The notes beneath the pieces were generated by a model. The model worked only from the letters and a program-made list of their open reading frames with translations. It had not been told where the DNA came from and did no database searches. Shown here one piece after another: positions 51,900 through 59,387 of a DNA stretch of 64,000 bases (position 1 is the first letter of the stretch; each line of letters begins with the position of its first letter). The translations under genes were made by a program, and so were the position numbers. The DNA is taken from assembly GCA_036306585.1 (NCBI GenBank), contig JAXJZF010000006.1, positions 330,098 through 394,097 of the forward strand. The letters run 5' to 3'. The stretch comes from Aphodovivens sp036306585. GTDB lineage: Bacteria; Actinomycetota; Coriobacteriia; Coriobacteriales; Eggerthellaceae.

Positions 51900-52470
51900 G
51901 CCTTTCCTGTTGCTGTCCTATCGCTCTCGTTCGGCAGCTTCGCCAGCTCCTCTTCCATCCGTTCGGGGCCCATTTTCGCATTGTCCCAGTCGGAATGGCT
52001 GTTGGCGCCCCCGCTCGCGATGCGCCTTTGCGCGCCTGCGGGGTCGCAGGAGGCCTTCCAGCGGAGGTACTCCTCCTCGCCGATCTTCCCGAAGCGCCAG
52101 TCGCGCTCCTTCTCGACCCACTCCTGGATGCCGTCCTCGAGGTTCGCCTGTACCGGCATCACGTAGGCCGTGCCGTCTATCAGGACGGGCCTCGGGAACC
52201 CCGCGTCCTCCATCTCCATGAGGAAGTGGGACTATCCCTCTCTTGCGGCGCCCGTCGTGCTCCCGCAGGTAGTCGGCCGACACGCTCAGCGCCTCGGCGA
52301 TGGCCTCGCGATGCGCGTCCTTGGGGTTGCGGGTCCCCAGCTCGTAGCTGCGGACGGCGGTCTCGGAAAGCCTCGTTCTCTCCGCCGGGTCGAGCTGCGT
52401 CATTCCTAGCTCCTGGCGTCTTCGCCTGATTCCCGTGCCGCAGGTAGTCTCTTGAGGCCTCCATTTTTGT
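51884..52470 (-). pseudogene. Frameshifted copy of the XRE gene at 55150
   Basis: Two frames together reproduce the XRE protein at 55150-55737: MTQLDPAERTRLSETAVRSY … SADYLREHDG in one frame and MEMEDAGFPRPVLIDGTAYV … EERMEEELAKL-like text in another. The break is at GTGGGAC (52225-52231), where the intact copy has GTGGAC, so one extra G causes it. The start of the gene is also degraded. The two copies are about 3.27 kb apart and very similar in DNA. Confidence 0.85.
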
Positions 52471-52610
52471 CCATGGTCCCATGGCCACGTTCCATTACAT
52501 TATAAGGCTGTCCTTCGCTTAGCCATGCACTACCTCTTTGCAGCTTGGTTTATTTTGTCTGGCGATCTACGGCTGCATTCGATAGGGGGATGGGTGCTCT
52601 CTCTTGCTGG

Positions 52611-52638
52611 AAAAAGGGCCGCAGCATTGCTACGGCCC
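52611..52638 (-). terminator. Terminator of the DUF2971 / membrane-protein pair
   Basis: GGGCCGTAGC and GCTGCGGCCC pair on the minus strand around AAT and are followed by TTTTT. It lies about 190 bases past the 217-residue gene. Confidence 0.8.
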
Positions 52639-52664
52639 AAAAAATATGCTATGATAAGGTAAAA

Positions 52665-52680
52665 TAGAACAAATGTTCTA
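52665..52680. repeat. Perfect palindrome abutting core C
   Basis: TAGAAC-AAAT-GTTCTA, directly next to the core at 52680-52700. It could be an integrase or excisionase arm site, or an operator. Confidence 0.55.
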
Positions 52681-52700
52681 CTCCCACTCAAAAGTTGATT
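52680..52700. repeat. Attachment-site-like core, copy C
   Basis: ACTCCCACTCAAAAGTTGATT. It shares the core and right arm with copies A and B but has a different left arm. It marks the left end of the integrase-bearing element. Confidence 0.68.
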
Positions 52701-52830
52701 CGCTGCTCCTATTAGCTGCTAATTGGATGAGTTCTCCAATGATAGTTCCTTTTTCGCGGCGAACTTCGAACTGACTCTTAGATATGGCGTCAAACGTGCG
52801 TCGTGAATCAATGAAAAGCGCAAGCTATCA

Positions 52831-53484
52831 TTAATCTAACCAGTGTTGCTTAATTAATCGACAGGTTTTTTCTTTGTAAAAATTTTCGGCAGGAATTTTT
52901 GAGGCAACTTTGTAACGATTTCCTTCGATGTCAATTGCAAAAAACTTCAGAGGCTTTTTGAGGTTGAACAATCTGGATTTCTCCCTGTCGAGTTGGGCTT
53001 GCTTAATGCAATCACAGTCAACAGCTAGAAGTTGCCGTTCGTTTGGCTTGATCAAAACCGGAAAACTGAAAGGATAGAACCTTTCTCCAAATTGTAAGTC
53101 AATCGAAATAAAGCCATCCTTCGTTAAGGAGGAGACTTTTTTATGCCGCATTCTACTCAATCTTTTAAACAAAGCCTTGATCGTATGGTTAAAACGAGCG
53201 CGCTCGGAGAACCCAACTATAACAACATCTTCGGCGCAGTTGTTTCTAGTGTTGAAGCCGAGCAATAGGGGGCCAGCATGCTCATCGTTTAATTCAGAAG
53301 CCAGAATCATATATTGCGGATCGATCACCTTGTTAACTACATGAGATTTTTCGTAGAAATTAACTCTGATCGAAAGGCTTTTCTTGGGTTTTCGTAATCC
53401 TAAATACAAAGCAACTATGCATGCACCAGAGGTAGCGATCGCACTCAGGACCGTGCCTATTGCGTTGATAGCGTCATAGTTCAT
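52831..53484 (-). CDS. Unrecognised protein with one N-terminal membrane span
   Basis: A protein of 217 residues starting MNYDAINAIGTVLSAIATSG, a single hydrophobic span to about residue 30, followed by basic KPKKSLSIR and a soluble domain rich in beta strands. No family is recognised. It is AT-rich, lies 26 bases after the DUF2971 gene on the same strand, and shares its terminator, so the two are probably one unit of accessory cargo. Confidence 0.6.
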   Translation of the reverse strand: MNYDAINAIGTVLSAIATSGACIVALYLGLRKPKKSLSIRVNFYEKSHVVNKVIDPQYMILASELNDEHAGPLLLGFNTRNNCAEDVVIVGFSERARFNHTIKALFKRLSRMRHKKVSSLTKDGFISIDLQFGERFYPFSFPVLIKPNERQLLAVDCDCIKQAQLDREKSRLFNLKKPLKFFAIDIEGNRYKVASKIPAENFYKEKTCRLIKQHWLD

Positions 53485-53510
53485 CGTAAGTCTCCATCCG
53501 TATCCGGAAG

Positions 53511-54392
53511 CTACTGCTTATATTCGCATTCTTTGCAGAGTTCCCAATCGACGGTTCCGCGCAGCTCGCTGTCAAGGTAATGCCCCGAATCGTCCGAGAC
53601 GGGTGAATCGAAAACTCGAGTTGATATGAAATCCTCATCTATTGCAAGCGGAACCTTGATGCACTTAATGCTTGAATCTCTTCCAGCGAGCCACAGCTTG
53701 TCGACGCTCGCAACCAATCTCACTTCGGACTCGTATGACCAAGACTTGTGCTTAATAATCTGCTGAAGTCCATCAAGCGTACGATACGACGATAACTCTA
53801 CATAACGGTCTCCAGCTCGCCCCACTTTGAACGATTCGGTACCGTCTTCCTTCCTGCTAAAGTAAAGGATGTCGACCAGCTGAAAAGTAATTCTCTTGGC
53901 ATCCAATAGCTCAACGCAGATAAACTGCCCATCTTTGTCGAAATGTCCGCATTCGTATTGTTTCAAGTTCATGGCGTTCTTTAGGGTCTTTTTGTCGAAA
54001 TTGATCATCGCCCCATTCCCGTCAGTCCCTCCGTAAAGCATCCACATGGCAATGCTCTCACTACCTGTTGCAGACATGCAGATGCCGAAACGTTTGAATG
54101 GGGAGAACTTCGGGTTGAAGCGCTCCCGGTCGTATTTATCGTTCCATCCGGAACCATCTGTAAGGTAAATCTCTTTGTTTGACAGGATGCTGTCGATTCT
54201 TTTGCGAGTAGCGTAATGGCGATAATTTTGTCTTCGGGAACCTTTTATTGCCAAAAAATCGAGCACATCAAAATATCCTTCTGTGCACTCGGCTAGTCTG
54301 CTATGCGCAAGAACTGTGTCGTCAGTAATTTGACGCTCATATTCGAGGAGGAGTGACTCAAGATCACGCGTTTTAGATTTTTTGGGAGACAT
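53511..54392 (-). CDS. DUF2971 domain protein
   Basis: A protein of 293 residues with the DUF2971 pattern: YRHYATRKRIDSILSNKEIY, LTDGSGWNDKYDRERFNPKF, SIAMWMLYGGTDGNGAMINF and KSWSYESEVRLVA. The family is common in phage-defence islands and mobile elements; its activity is not established. The N-terminal ~60 residues are a separate helical region. It is AT-rich compared with the chromosome. It is followed by a membrane protein gene on the same strand. Confidence 0.78.
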   Translation of the reverse strand: MSPKKSKTRDLESLLLEYERQITDDTVLAHSRLAECTEGYFDVLDFLAIKGSRRQNYRHYATRKRIDSILSNKEIYLTDGSGWNDKYDRERFNPKFSPFKRFGICMSATGSESIAMWMLYGGTDGNGAMINFDKKTLKNAMNLKQYECGHFDKDGQFICVELLDAKRITFQLVDILYFSRKEDGTESFKVGRAGDRYVELSSYRTLDGLQQIIKHKSWSYESEVRLVASVDKLWLAGRDSSIKCIKVPLAIDEDFISTRVFDSPVSDDSGHYLDSELRGTVDWELCKECEYKQ

Positions 54393-54498
54393 TATTCCTG
54401 CCTATAGTCCTTTGCTCTCTCTTTTTGGAGAGTTCTTTCTGGTCGTCTTTGGTATCGCCATTTGCTTGACTTGCTCATATGAAAAGCTATTTAGAGTT

Positions 54499-55113
54499 CT
54501 ATTTGAGTGGCAACTCTCTCATTGCGAACGTGCTGTAGCCTTCGTAGCTGTAACTAGCATCGATGCCCTTCATGTAGACCTGGCGATCGTCGACCTTGTC
54601 GGTGAGGGCTTCTTTTAATGCTGCTTTGATCTCGGTGTCGCGGATGGGACTGCGCTCCATGGCGAGCAGGTAGTCCTCTTTGTTGATGAGGCTCCAATTC
54701 ACGACAACTCCGATCTCCTTCTTCATTATGGCATCCAACCAGATGCGCGTGGCGCGACCGTTGCCCTCTCGGAATGGGTGGGCGACGTTCATCTCCACGT
54801 ATTTCTCGACGATCTCGTCGAAGGTCGACTGCGGCATATTCCCGATTGCCTCAAGAGCTTCGGGGAGGTAGATGGAGGGTGCGAAGCGGAATCCTCCCTT
54901 GGCGATGTTGACCGTGCGCATCTCACCGGCGAAGTCGTACACGTCCTGGAACAGGTATCCGTGGATCTTCGCAAGTCCGTCGAAGGTTCCGACCTCGAAG
55001 GTGCCAAGCAGACCCTTGTCATAGAGTTCCAAAGCCCTGCGCTTAGTCAGCAGCTCTTCCTCATGCGCCAACTCGACGGAGCTGGTTATGCCTAATTTGT
55101 TCTCCAGGGTCAT
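54499..55113 (-). CDS. Fic/DOC family protein (cell-filamentation type)
   Basis: A protein of 204 residues with the Fic motif HPFREGNGRATRIWLDAIMK, complete with the catalytic His and the phosphate-binding loop. FGEM-like text before it (YDFAGEMRTVNIAKGGFRFA) is the flap region, and the C terminus has DASYSYEGYSTF, common to bacterial Fic proteins. Such enzymes AMP-ylate target proteins. No inhibitory S/TxxxE(G/N) helix is obvious inside, so control may come from the partner. ATG 55113 follows GGAAGG. The XRE gene stands 36 bases upstream on the same strand. Confidence 0.88.
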   Translation of the reverse strand: MTLENKLGITSSVELAHEEELLTKRRALELYDKGLLGTFEVGTFDGLAKIHGYLFQDVYDFAGEMRTVNIAKGGFRFAPSIYLPEALEAIGNMPQSTFDEIVEKYVEMNVAHPFREGNGRATRIWLDAIMKKEIGVVVNWSLINKEDYLLAMERSPIRDTEIKAALKEALTDKVDDRQVYMKGIDASYSYEGYSTFAMRELPLK

Positions 55114-55149
55114 TGTTTGCCTTCCGTTTCGAGTAGATGGCTGCGCCAA

Positions 55150-55737
55150 TTATTCTTTCTCTGAACGCTCGCGGTTCTCAAGCGACGACCGAATCGCCTC
55201 TCCGTCGCTCTCGCTCGGAAGCTTCACCAGCTCCTCTTCCATCCGTTCGGGGTCCATCTTCGCCTTGTCCCAGTCGAAATGGCTGTTGGCGCCCCCGCTC
55301 GCGATGCGTCTTTGCGCGCCTGCGGGGTCGTAGGAGGCCTTCCAGCGGAGGTACTCCTCCTCGCCGATCTTCTCGAAGCGCCAGTCACGCTCCTTCTCGG
55401 CCCACTCCTGGATGCCGTCCTCGAGGTTCGCCTGCACCGGCATCACGTAGGCCGTGCCGTCTATCAGGACGGGCCTCAGGAACCCCGCGTCCTCCATCTC
55501 CATGAGGAAGTGGACTATCTCGCTCTCGCGGTACCCGTCGTGCTCCCGCAGGTAGTCGGCCGAAACGCCCAGCGCCTCGGCGATGGCCTCGCGATGCGCG
55601 TCCTTGGGGTTGCGGGTCCCCAGCTCGTAGCTGCGGACGGCGGCCTCGGAAAGCCCCGTCCTCTCCGCCAGGTCGAGCTGCGTCATCCCCAGCTCCTGGC
55701 GTCTTCGCCTGATCCTCGCGCCGCAGGTAGCTCCCAT
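55150..55737 (-). CDS. XRE-family regulator upstream of Fic
   Basis: A protein of 195 residues. The N terminus has a clear helix-turn-helix (RRRQELGMTQLDLAERTGLS, EAAVRSYELGTRNPK) and extends to SADYLREHDG. The C-terminal domain (EIVHFLMEMEDAGFLRPVLI onward, with EKERDWRFEKIGEEEYLRWK) is unrelated to common effectors. ATG 55737 follows AAGGAG. With Fic directly behind it, it may act as antitoxin-like repressor. A frameshifted near-copy lies at 51884. Confidence 0.85.
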   Translation of the reverse strand: MGATCGARIRRRRQELGMTQLDLAERTGLSEAAVRSYELGTRNPKDAHREAIAEALGVSADYLREHDGYRESEIVHFLMEMEDAGFLRPVLIDGTAYVMPVQANLEDGIQEWAEKERDWRFEKIGEEEYLRWKASYDPAGAQRRIASGGANSHFDWDKAKMDPERMEEELVKLPSESDGEAIRSSLENRERSEKE

Positions 55738-55928
55738 GAAACGCTCCTTCTCGTCCATAGCCGCATCCGGCGGCGATTATTGTCCAGCAAGATAAGAGCA
55801 ATTATGGAGCGACCTTACGTTTTTGTAAAGGTTTGCTTGACAGCACAAATATGTGAGGCTAAGTTATCGACAACAGCACAAATAAGTGCTGTATGAAAAA
55901 TCAACGGCAGAAGAGGATAGGAGAGGCA

Positions 55929-56138
55929 ATGACGGACAGCAAGCTGCTCAACGTGGACGAGGTCGCCGAGGTGATCGGCGTATCGCGTTCCTACGCGTAC
56001 CGCGTCATCCGCAAGCTCAACGAGGAGCTCACGGCTTCGGGGCATTACGTGGTGCCCGGCAGGGTCAACCGCGCATACCTGGAGCAGAAGTACTTCGGCG
56101 TTCCAGGAGGGCGCTCCAAAGACGAGGGGGCGGTCTAG
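55929..56138 (+). CDS. Excisionase-like helix-turn-helix protein
   Basis: A protein of 69 residues: SKLLNVDEVAEVIGVSRSYA, YRVIRKLNEEL, then YVVPGRVNRAYLEQKYFG. This is the MerR-like winged helix of excisionases and element-control proteins. ATG 55929 follows AGGAGAGG. Its stop is directly followed by the integrase ATG, so the two are coupled. It should direct excision of the element between cores C and D. Confidence 0.88.
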   Translation: MTDSKLLNVDEVAEVIGVSRSYAYRVIRKLNEELTASGHYVVPGRVNRAYLEQKYFGVPGGRSKDEGAV

Positions 56139-57221
56139 ATGCCCGCGTACAAAGACGAGAAGAAGGGAACGTGGTTCGTCCAATGCTCGTACCGCGATTA
56201 CACGGGCTCGCGCATCCGAACGACCAAGCGAGGATTCTCAACGCGCCGTGAGGCCCTGCGCTGGGAGAAGGAGTTCATCCTCAAGAAGGAAGGCGCCCTG
56301 AACATGACTATGGCGGCTTTCTATGAGCTTTACGAGGCCGATGTGAAGCCGAGCCTCAAGGAGAACACCTGGAACACCAAGGCGCACATCATTGAGACGA
56401 AGATCTTGCCTTACCTGGGCGACCTCAAGGTCAACGAGATCACCTCCGCGGACGTGCTCCATTGGCAAAACGACGTCAAGGAGCTGCGCGATTCCTCTGG
56501 GCAGCCGCTTGCGCAGACGTACCTGCGCACAATCAGCAACCAGCTTTCCGCGATGTTCAACCACGCGGTTCGGTACTACGGGCTCCAGGCCAACCCGATG
56601 CGCCGGACGGGGAAGATGGGCTCGAAGAAGAGCTCGGTGGAGATGAAGTTCTGGACTCGCGAGGAGTACCTGCAGTTCCGGCGCCAGGTCATGGACAAGC
56701 CGATCTCGTTCCTGGCCTTCGAGGTCCTGTATTGGACGGGCATCCGCGAAGGCGAGCTGCTGGCGCTGACCCCGGCGGACTTCGACGCGCGCAGGAGCAC
56801 GCTCTCCATCAGCAAATCCTACCAGCGGATCAAGGGGAGGGACGTCGTCACCTGCCCGAAGACGCCCAAGCCGAACCGCGTCATCACCATCTCCCCGTTC
56901 CTCATGGAGGAGGTCCGGGAATACGTGAAGGTGAAGCACGTCCCCAAAGGCGAGAGGATATTCAGGCTGTCGAAATCGTTCCTCTACCACGAGATGAGGC
57001 GGGGCTGCGCGCTTGCGGGCACGAAGGTGATCCGCATCCACGACCTGCGCCACAGCCACGTGAGCCTGCTCATCGAGCTCGGCTATTCCGTTCCCGCCAT
57101 CGCCGAGCGCATGGGGCACGAGGGCGTGGACATCACCCTTCATTACGCCCATCTGTTCCCAAACAAGCAGGCGGAGATGGCCGCCGACATGGAGCGCCTG
57201 AACTTCGCGGGGGAGGAGTAG
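56139..57221 (+). CDS. int: Tyrosine integrase
   Basis: A protein of 360 residues. The N-terminal arm-binding part (FVQCSYRDYTGSRIRTTKRG) and SAM-like core-binding domain (about 55-160) lead to the catalytic domain: Arg in YWTGIREGELLALTPADF (about 200), HxxR in IHDLRHSHVSLLIELG (about 300) and the late GH…Y in RMGHEGVDITLHYAHLFP. All catalytic residues are present. A closely related but broken copy is at 31584. It is expected to act on the TCCCACTC cores. Confidence 0.95.
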   Translation: MPAYKDEKKGTWFVQCSYRDYTGSRIRTTKRGFSTRREALRWEKEFILKKEGALNMTMAAFYELYEADVKPSLKENTWNTKAHIIETKILPYLGDLKVNEITSADVLHWQNDVKELRDSSGQPLAQTYLRTISNQLSAMFNHAVRYYGLQANPMRRTGKMGSKKSSVEMKFWTREEYLQFRRQVMDKPISFLAFEVLYWTGIREGELLALTPADFDARRSTLSISKSYQRIKGRDVVTCPKTPKPNRVITISPFLMEEVREYVKVKHVPKGERIFRLSKSFLYHEMRRGCALAGTKVIRIHDLRHSHVSLLIELGYSVPAIAERMGHEGVDITLHYAHLFPNKQAEMAADMERLNFAGEE

Positions 57222-57224
57222 GCC

Positions 57225-57662
57225 ATGAGCGAAAGGAACAACGACCGCAGCGGACGGTGGCGCAACAGGACCGTAGCGTTCAGGGTCTCGGAGGAAGAAG
57301 CGCGCCAGCTCGATATGCTCGTCAGCATCAGCGGCCTCACCAAGCAGGACTACATCACGTCGAAGCTCCTCGATCGTCGCGTCACCGTCGAGCCGAGCAG
57401 CCGGATCCAACGGAACCTGGCCGGAGTCATGAAAGAGGTGCTGGCGGAGCTGGAGCGGGCAGATCCCTCCGAGCTCACCCAGGAGCTCCAAGAGGCGATC
57501 GCCATGCTCTCGAGGGTGTTCGTGGGACTTGGGGAGGAGCCGCGGGAGCCCGATCGGGACCCCATGCTGCTTCTGACGCCGGAAGGGCTCGGTCCGGAGG
57601 GGAGGGCGCCCTCAGGCGGCTCCGCTTCGGACGGGCGCTACGGAGGGGGCGGGGTGCGATGA
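57225..57662 (+). CDS. MobC-like RHH protein
   Basis: A protein of 145 residues. NRTVAFRVSEEEARQLDMLV and SGLTKQDYITSKLLDR show the RHH/MobC start seen in plasmid mobilisation accessory proteins and element-borne RHH proteins. The middle is helical, the last ~35 residues are Gly/Pro-rich. It starts 3 bases after the integrase stop and overlaps the next gene in an ATGA junction. No relaxase gene is next to it, so it may work in copy control or assist mobilisation in trans. Confidence 0.78.
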   Translation: MSERNNDRSGRWRNRTVAFRVSEEEARQLDMLVSISGLTKQDYITSKLLDRRVTVEPSSRIQRNLAGVMKEVLAELERADPSELTQELQEAIAMLSRVFVGLGEEPREPDRDPMLLLTPEGLGPEGRAPSGGSASDGRYGGGGVR

Positions 57663-57877
57663 AGGGCTCCAACTCATACTTCGGCGGCATGGTCCGCACG
57701 GAAAGGCTGCTGCGGGAGCACGGCTTCGACCATTGGCCCACCGATGACGAGCTGGTCCGCTACCTGTTCGCCACCAACGACCGCTTGGATGCCGTGTGCA
57801 ACGCGATGAACGCGGAGCTCGTGCAGGACATCCGGGGGAACTGGCAGGTGGTTCCAAAGGGCAGGGTGATGGGGTGA
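57659..57877 (+). CDS. Small element protein (72 aa)
   Basis: The frame MKGSNSYFGGMVRTERLLRE … VRYLFATNDRLDAV has coherent helical content and overlaps the gene before it (ATGA) and after it (TGATG). Such tight packing supports a real gene of the integrase-MobC-RepA operon. No family is recognised. Confidence 0.65.
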   Translation: MKGSNSYFGGMVRTERLLREHGFDHWPTDDELVRYLFATNDRLDAVCNAMNAELVQDIRGNWQVVPKGRVMG

Positions 57878-58872
57878 TGGAGGATTTCGAAACGCGCACA
57901 GCGCAATGGCTGCTGGAGAATCCCCTCGAGCAGCCTGGGTGGGTCGTGGAGGACCTGATCCCGTGCGGCCTCACCCTCTTCGCCGGCGACCCGAAGATCG
58001 GCAAATCGTGGCTCGGACTCGACCTTGCGCTCCACGTCTCTTCCGGCGAGCCGTTCTGGGGCTTCGCCACGGCGAAGGGCACGGTGCTCTACCTTTGCCT
58101 GGAAGACACGTTCGGGCGCGTCCAGAGGCGCCTGCAGAGGCTCGTCGACGAGGCGAACGACAACCTCTGCTGCGTCGTCTCCGCCAGGCGTATCGGTACG
58201 GGTCTGATAGAGCAGCTCGATTCGTTCGCGGGGTCCCATCCCGGCCTGCGCATGGTGATCGTCGATACGTTCCAGACCGTGCGCACCCCGAGCAATCAGA
58301 CCATCTACTCCGCCGACTACGAGGACATGGGAGCGCTGAAGGCCTTCGCGGATGAATGGAAGATCGCGATGCTGGTGGTGCACCATACCCGGAAGATGGG
58401 CGACGGCGACGTGTTCAACACCATCAGCGGCTCTAACGGACTCATGGGATGCGCCGATGAGACGATGGTGCTAAAGCTCAAGGCGCGCGGGGGCAGCGGA
58501 GCGACGCTTTCCATCACGGGCAGGGACGTCAAGGACCAGGAGTTCAGCGTGAGGTTCGCCAACTGCCGCTGGGAGCTGGTGGAGAAGGTGAGCGATGAAG
58601 AGCTCGAGGAGCGGGCGGTGCCCGAAGCGGTGCACGCGGTGGTCAACTTCATGCTGGACGGGGTTGCCGACGTTTGGGAGGGGACGGCGACCGAGCTGCT
58701 CTCGCTGATCGACTGCGGGGGCGTCCGCGCCAACGTCCTGAGCAAGTACCTTAACGAGCATTCGGCATACATGCGCTCCAAAGGGGTCGCGTTCAGTAGG
58801 AAGACGGTCACGGGCACGAGGGTGAATCACCTTGAGAAGGTGCCGATAGGTGGCGATGGTGCAGATGCTTAG
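57877..58872 (+). CDS. RepA-like AAA ATPase
   Basis: A protein of 331 residues of the RecA/DnaB-like AAA_25 type used by RepA helicases of plasmids and integrative elements. GLTLFAGDPKIGKSWLGLDL is Walker A (about 31-50), LYLCLEDTFGRVQRRLQRLV the next strand and helix, and MVIVDTFQTVRTPSNQTIYS Walker B. The C-terminal ~90 residues contain a likely winged-helix (ATELLSLIDCGGVRANVLSK). It is the last gene of the xis-int-mobC operon and directly precedes the iteron and hairpin region, its likely DNA target. Confidence 0.88.
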   Translation: MEDFETRTAQWLLENPLEQPGWVVEDLIPCGLTLFAGDPKIGKSWLGLDLALHVSSGEPFWGFATAKGTVLYLCLEDTFGRVQRRLQRLVDEANDNLCCVVSARRIGTGLIEQLDSFAGSHPGLRMVIVDTFQTVRTPSNQTIYSADYEDMGALKAFADEWKIAMLVVHHTRKMGDGDVFNTISGSNGLMGCADETMVLKLKARGGSGATLSITGRDVKDQEFSVRFANCRWELVEKVSDEELEERAVPEAVHAVVNFMLDGVADVWEGTATELLSLIDCGGVRANVLSKYLNEHSAYMRSKGVAFSRKTVTGTRVNHLEKVPIGGDGADA

Positions 58873-58912
58873 GATATATGGGTTTCATCTACACCATCTA
58901 CACCATCGACAT
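58855..58912. repeat. 9-bp iterons and inverted copy behind repA
   Basis: CATCTACAC stands twice in tandem (58886-58903) followed by the related CATCGACAT. An inverted copy, GATGGTGCAGATG (58855-58867), overlaps the repA 3' end and pairs with CATCTACACCATC in 12 of 13 positions. This looks like a RepA binding site/origin start or a terminator-like hairpin. Confidence 0.6.
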
Positions 58913-58968
58913 CCTGGGGTCGGCTCCGCGTTCGTCGGCCGTCGGAAAGGCGGTGCGTGAGGGGTTCG

Positions 58969-59009
58969 GCAAGTAGCCCATTGCGTGGATACATCCGCGA
59001 TTCCAATGG
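58969..59009. repeat. Long hairpin repeat, copy 1 (divergent)
   Basis: Starts GCAAGTAGCCCATT. Stem CCATTG/CAATGG (58978-58983 / 59004-59009) plus CGTGGA/TCCGCG (58984-58989 / 58994-58999), loop TACA. The motif GTGGATAC, which follows the hairpin in copies 2 and 3, lies inside it here. Confidence 0.6.
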
Positions 59010-59091
59010 TGCACCTGCCGGAGAACCCCGCCTTACGATGCCGCTGCCGCGCCTTTCGTACTTGCCATGCTAGGCGCGCGTATCAGGTTTA

Positions 59092-59147
59092 GCAAGTATC
59101 CCATTGGAGGGACGCATTTCCGATCCAATGGGTTTTCGTGGATACGC
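59092..59147. repeat. Long hairpin repeat, copy 2
   Basis: GCAAGTATCC leads to a 9-bp stem CCCATTGGA/TCCAATGGG, then GGGA/TTCC, loop CGCAT and a 2-base bulge GA, followed by GTGGATACGC. GTATCC before and GGATAC after can also pair. A perfect palindrome GGATGCGCATCC lies just behind (59158-59169). Confidence 0.78.
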
Positions 59148-59204
59148 GCGGCGCGGCGGATGCGCATCCACGGGCTCGTCGATCGGGCGTGCATATCCAT
59201 TTCA

Positions 59205-59260
59205 GCAAGTAGCCCATGAAAGGGACACATTCCCTATTTCATGGCTCCTGGTGGATACGC
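59205..59260. repeat. Long hairpin repeat, copy 3
   Basis: GCAAGTAGCC leads to an 8-bp stem CCATGAAA/TTTCATGG, then GGGA/TCCC, loop CACAT and a 2-base bulge TA, followed by GTGGATACGC. The outer stem differs from copy 2 on both sides in a way that keeps the pairing. Confidence 0.78.
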
Positions 59261-59387
59261 ACGCCTTCATCGCGCCTCTCGCGGGGGAGCCCCCGCTGGC
59301 CCCTGCTTTGTCGGGATGGGCAATCCTGCGAGGGAAGCGATGGCGTGCTGCTTCGGGCCGGACCTTTTCGTCTGCCCGCTTCTTTCG

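Noticed and set aside
57225..57662. Start of a full conjugation or relaxase module
   Set aside because: Only the MobC-like protein is present; no relaxase, coupling protein or type IV secretion gene is in the window.
59033..59230. A coding repeat (…CVPxMGYLL…) on the minus strand of the hairpin array
   Set aside because: Copy 2 and copy 3 translate alike, but copy 3 has an in-frame TGA and copy 1 does not fit, so the likeness comes from the DNA repeat.
58969..59260. CRISPR array
   Set aside because: Units are over 110 bp apart, only three, and the conserved parts are hairpins with changing stems, not identical repeats with spacers.
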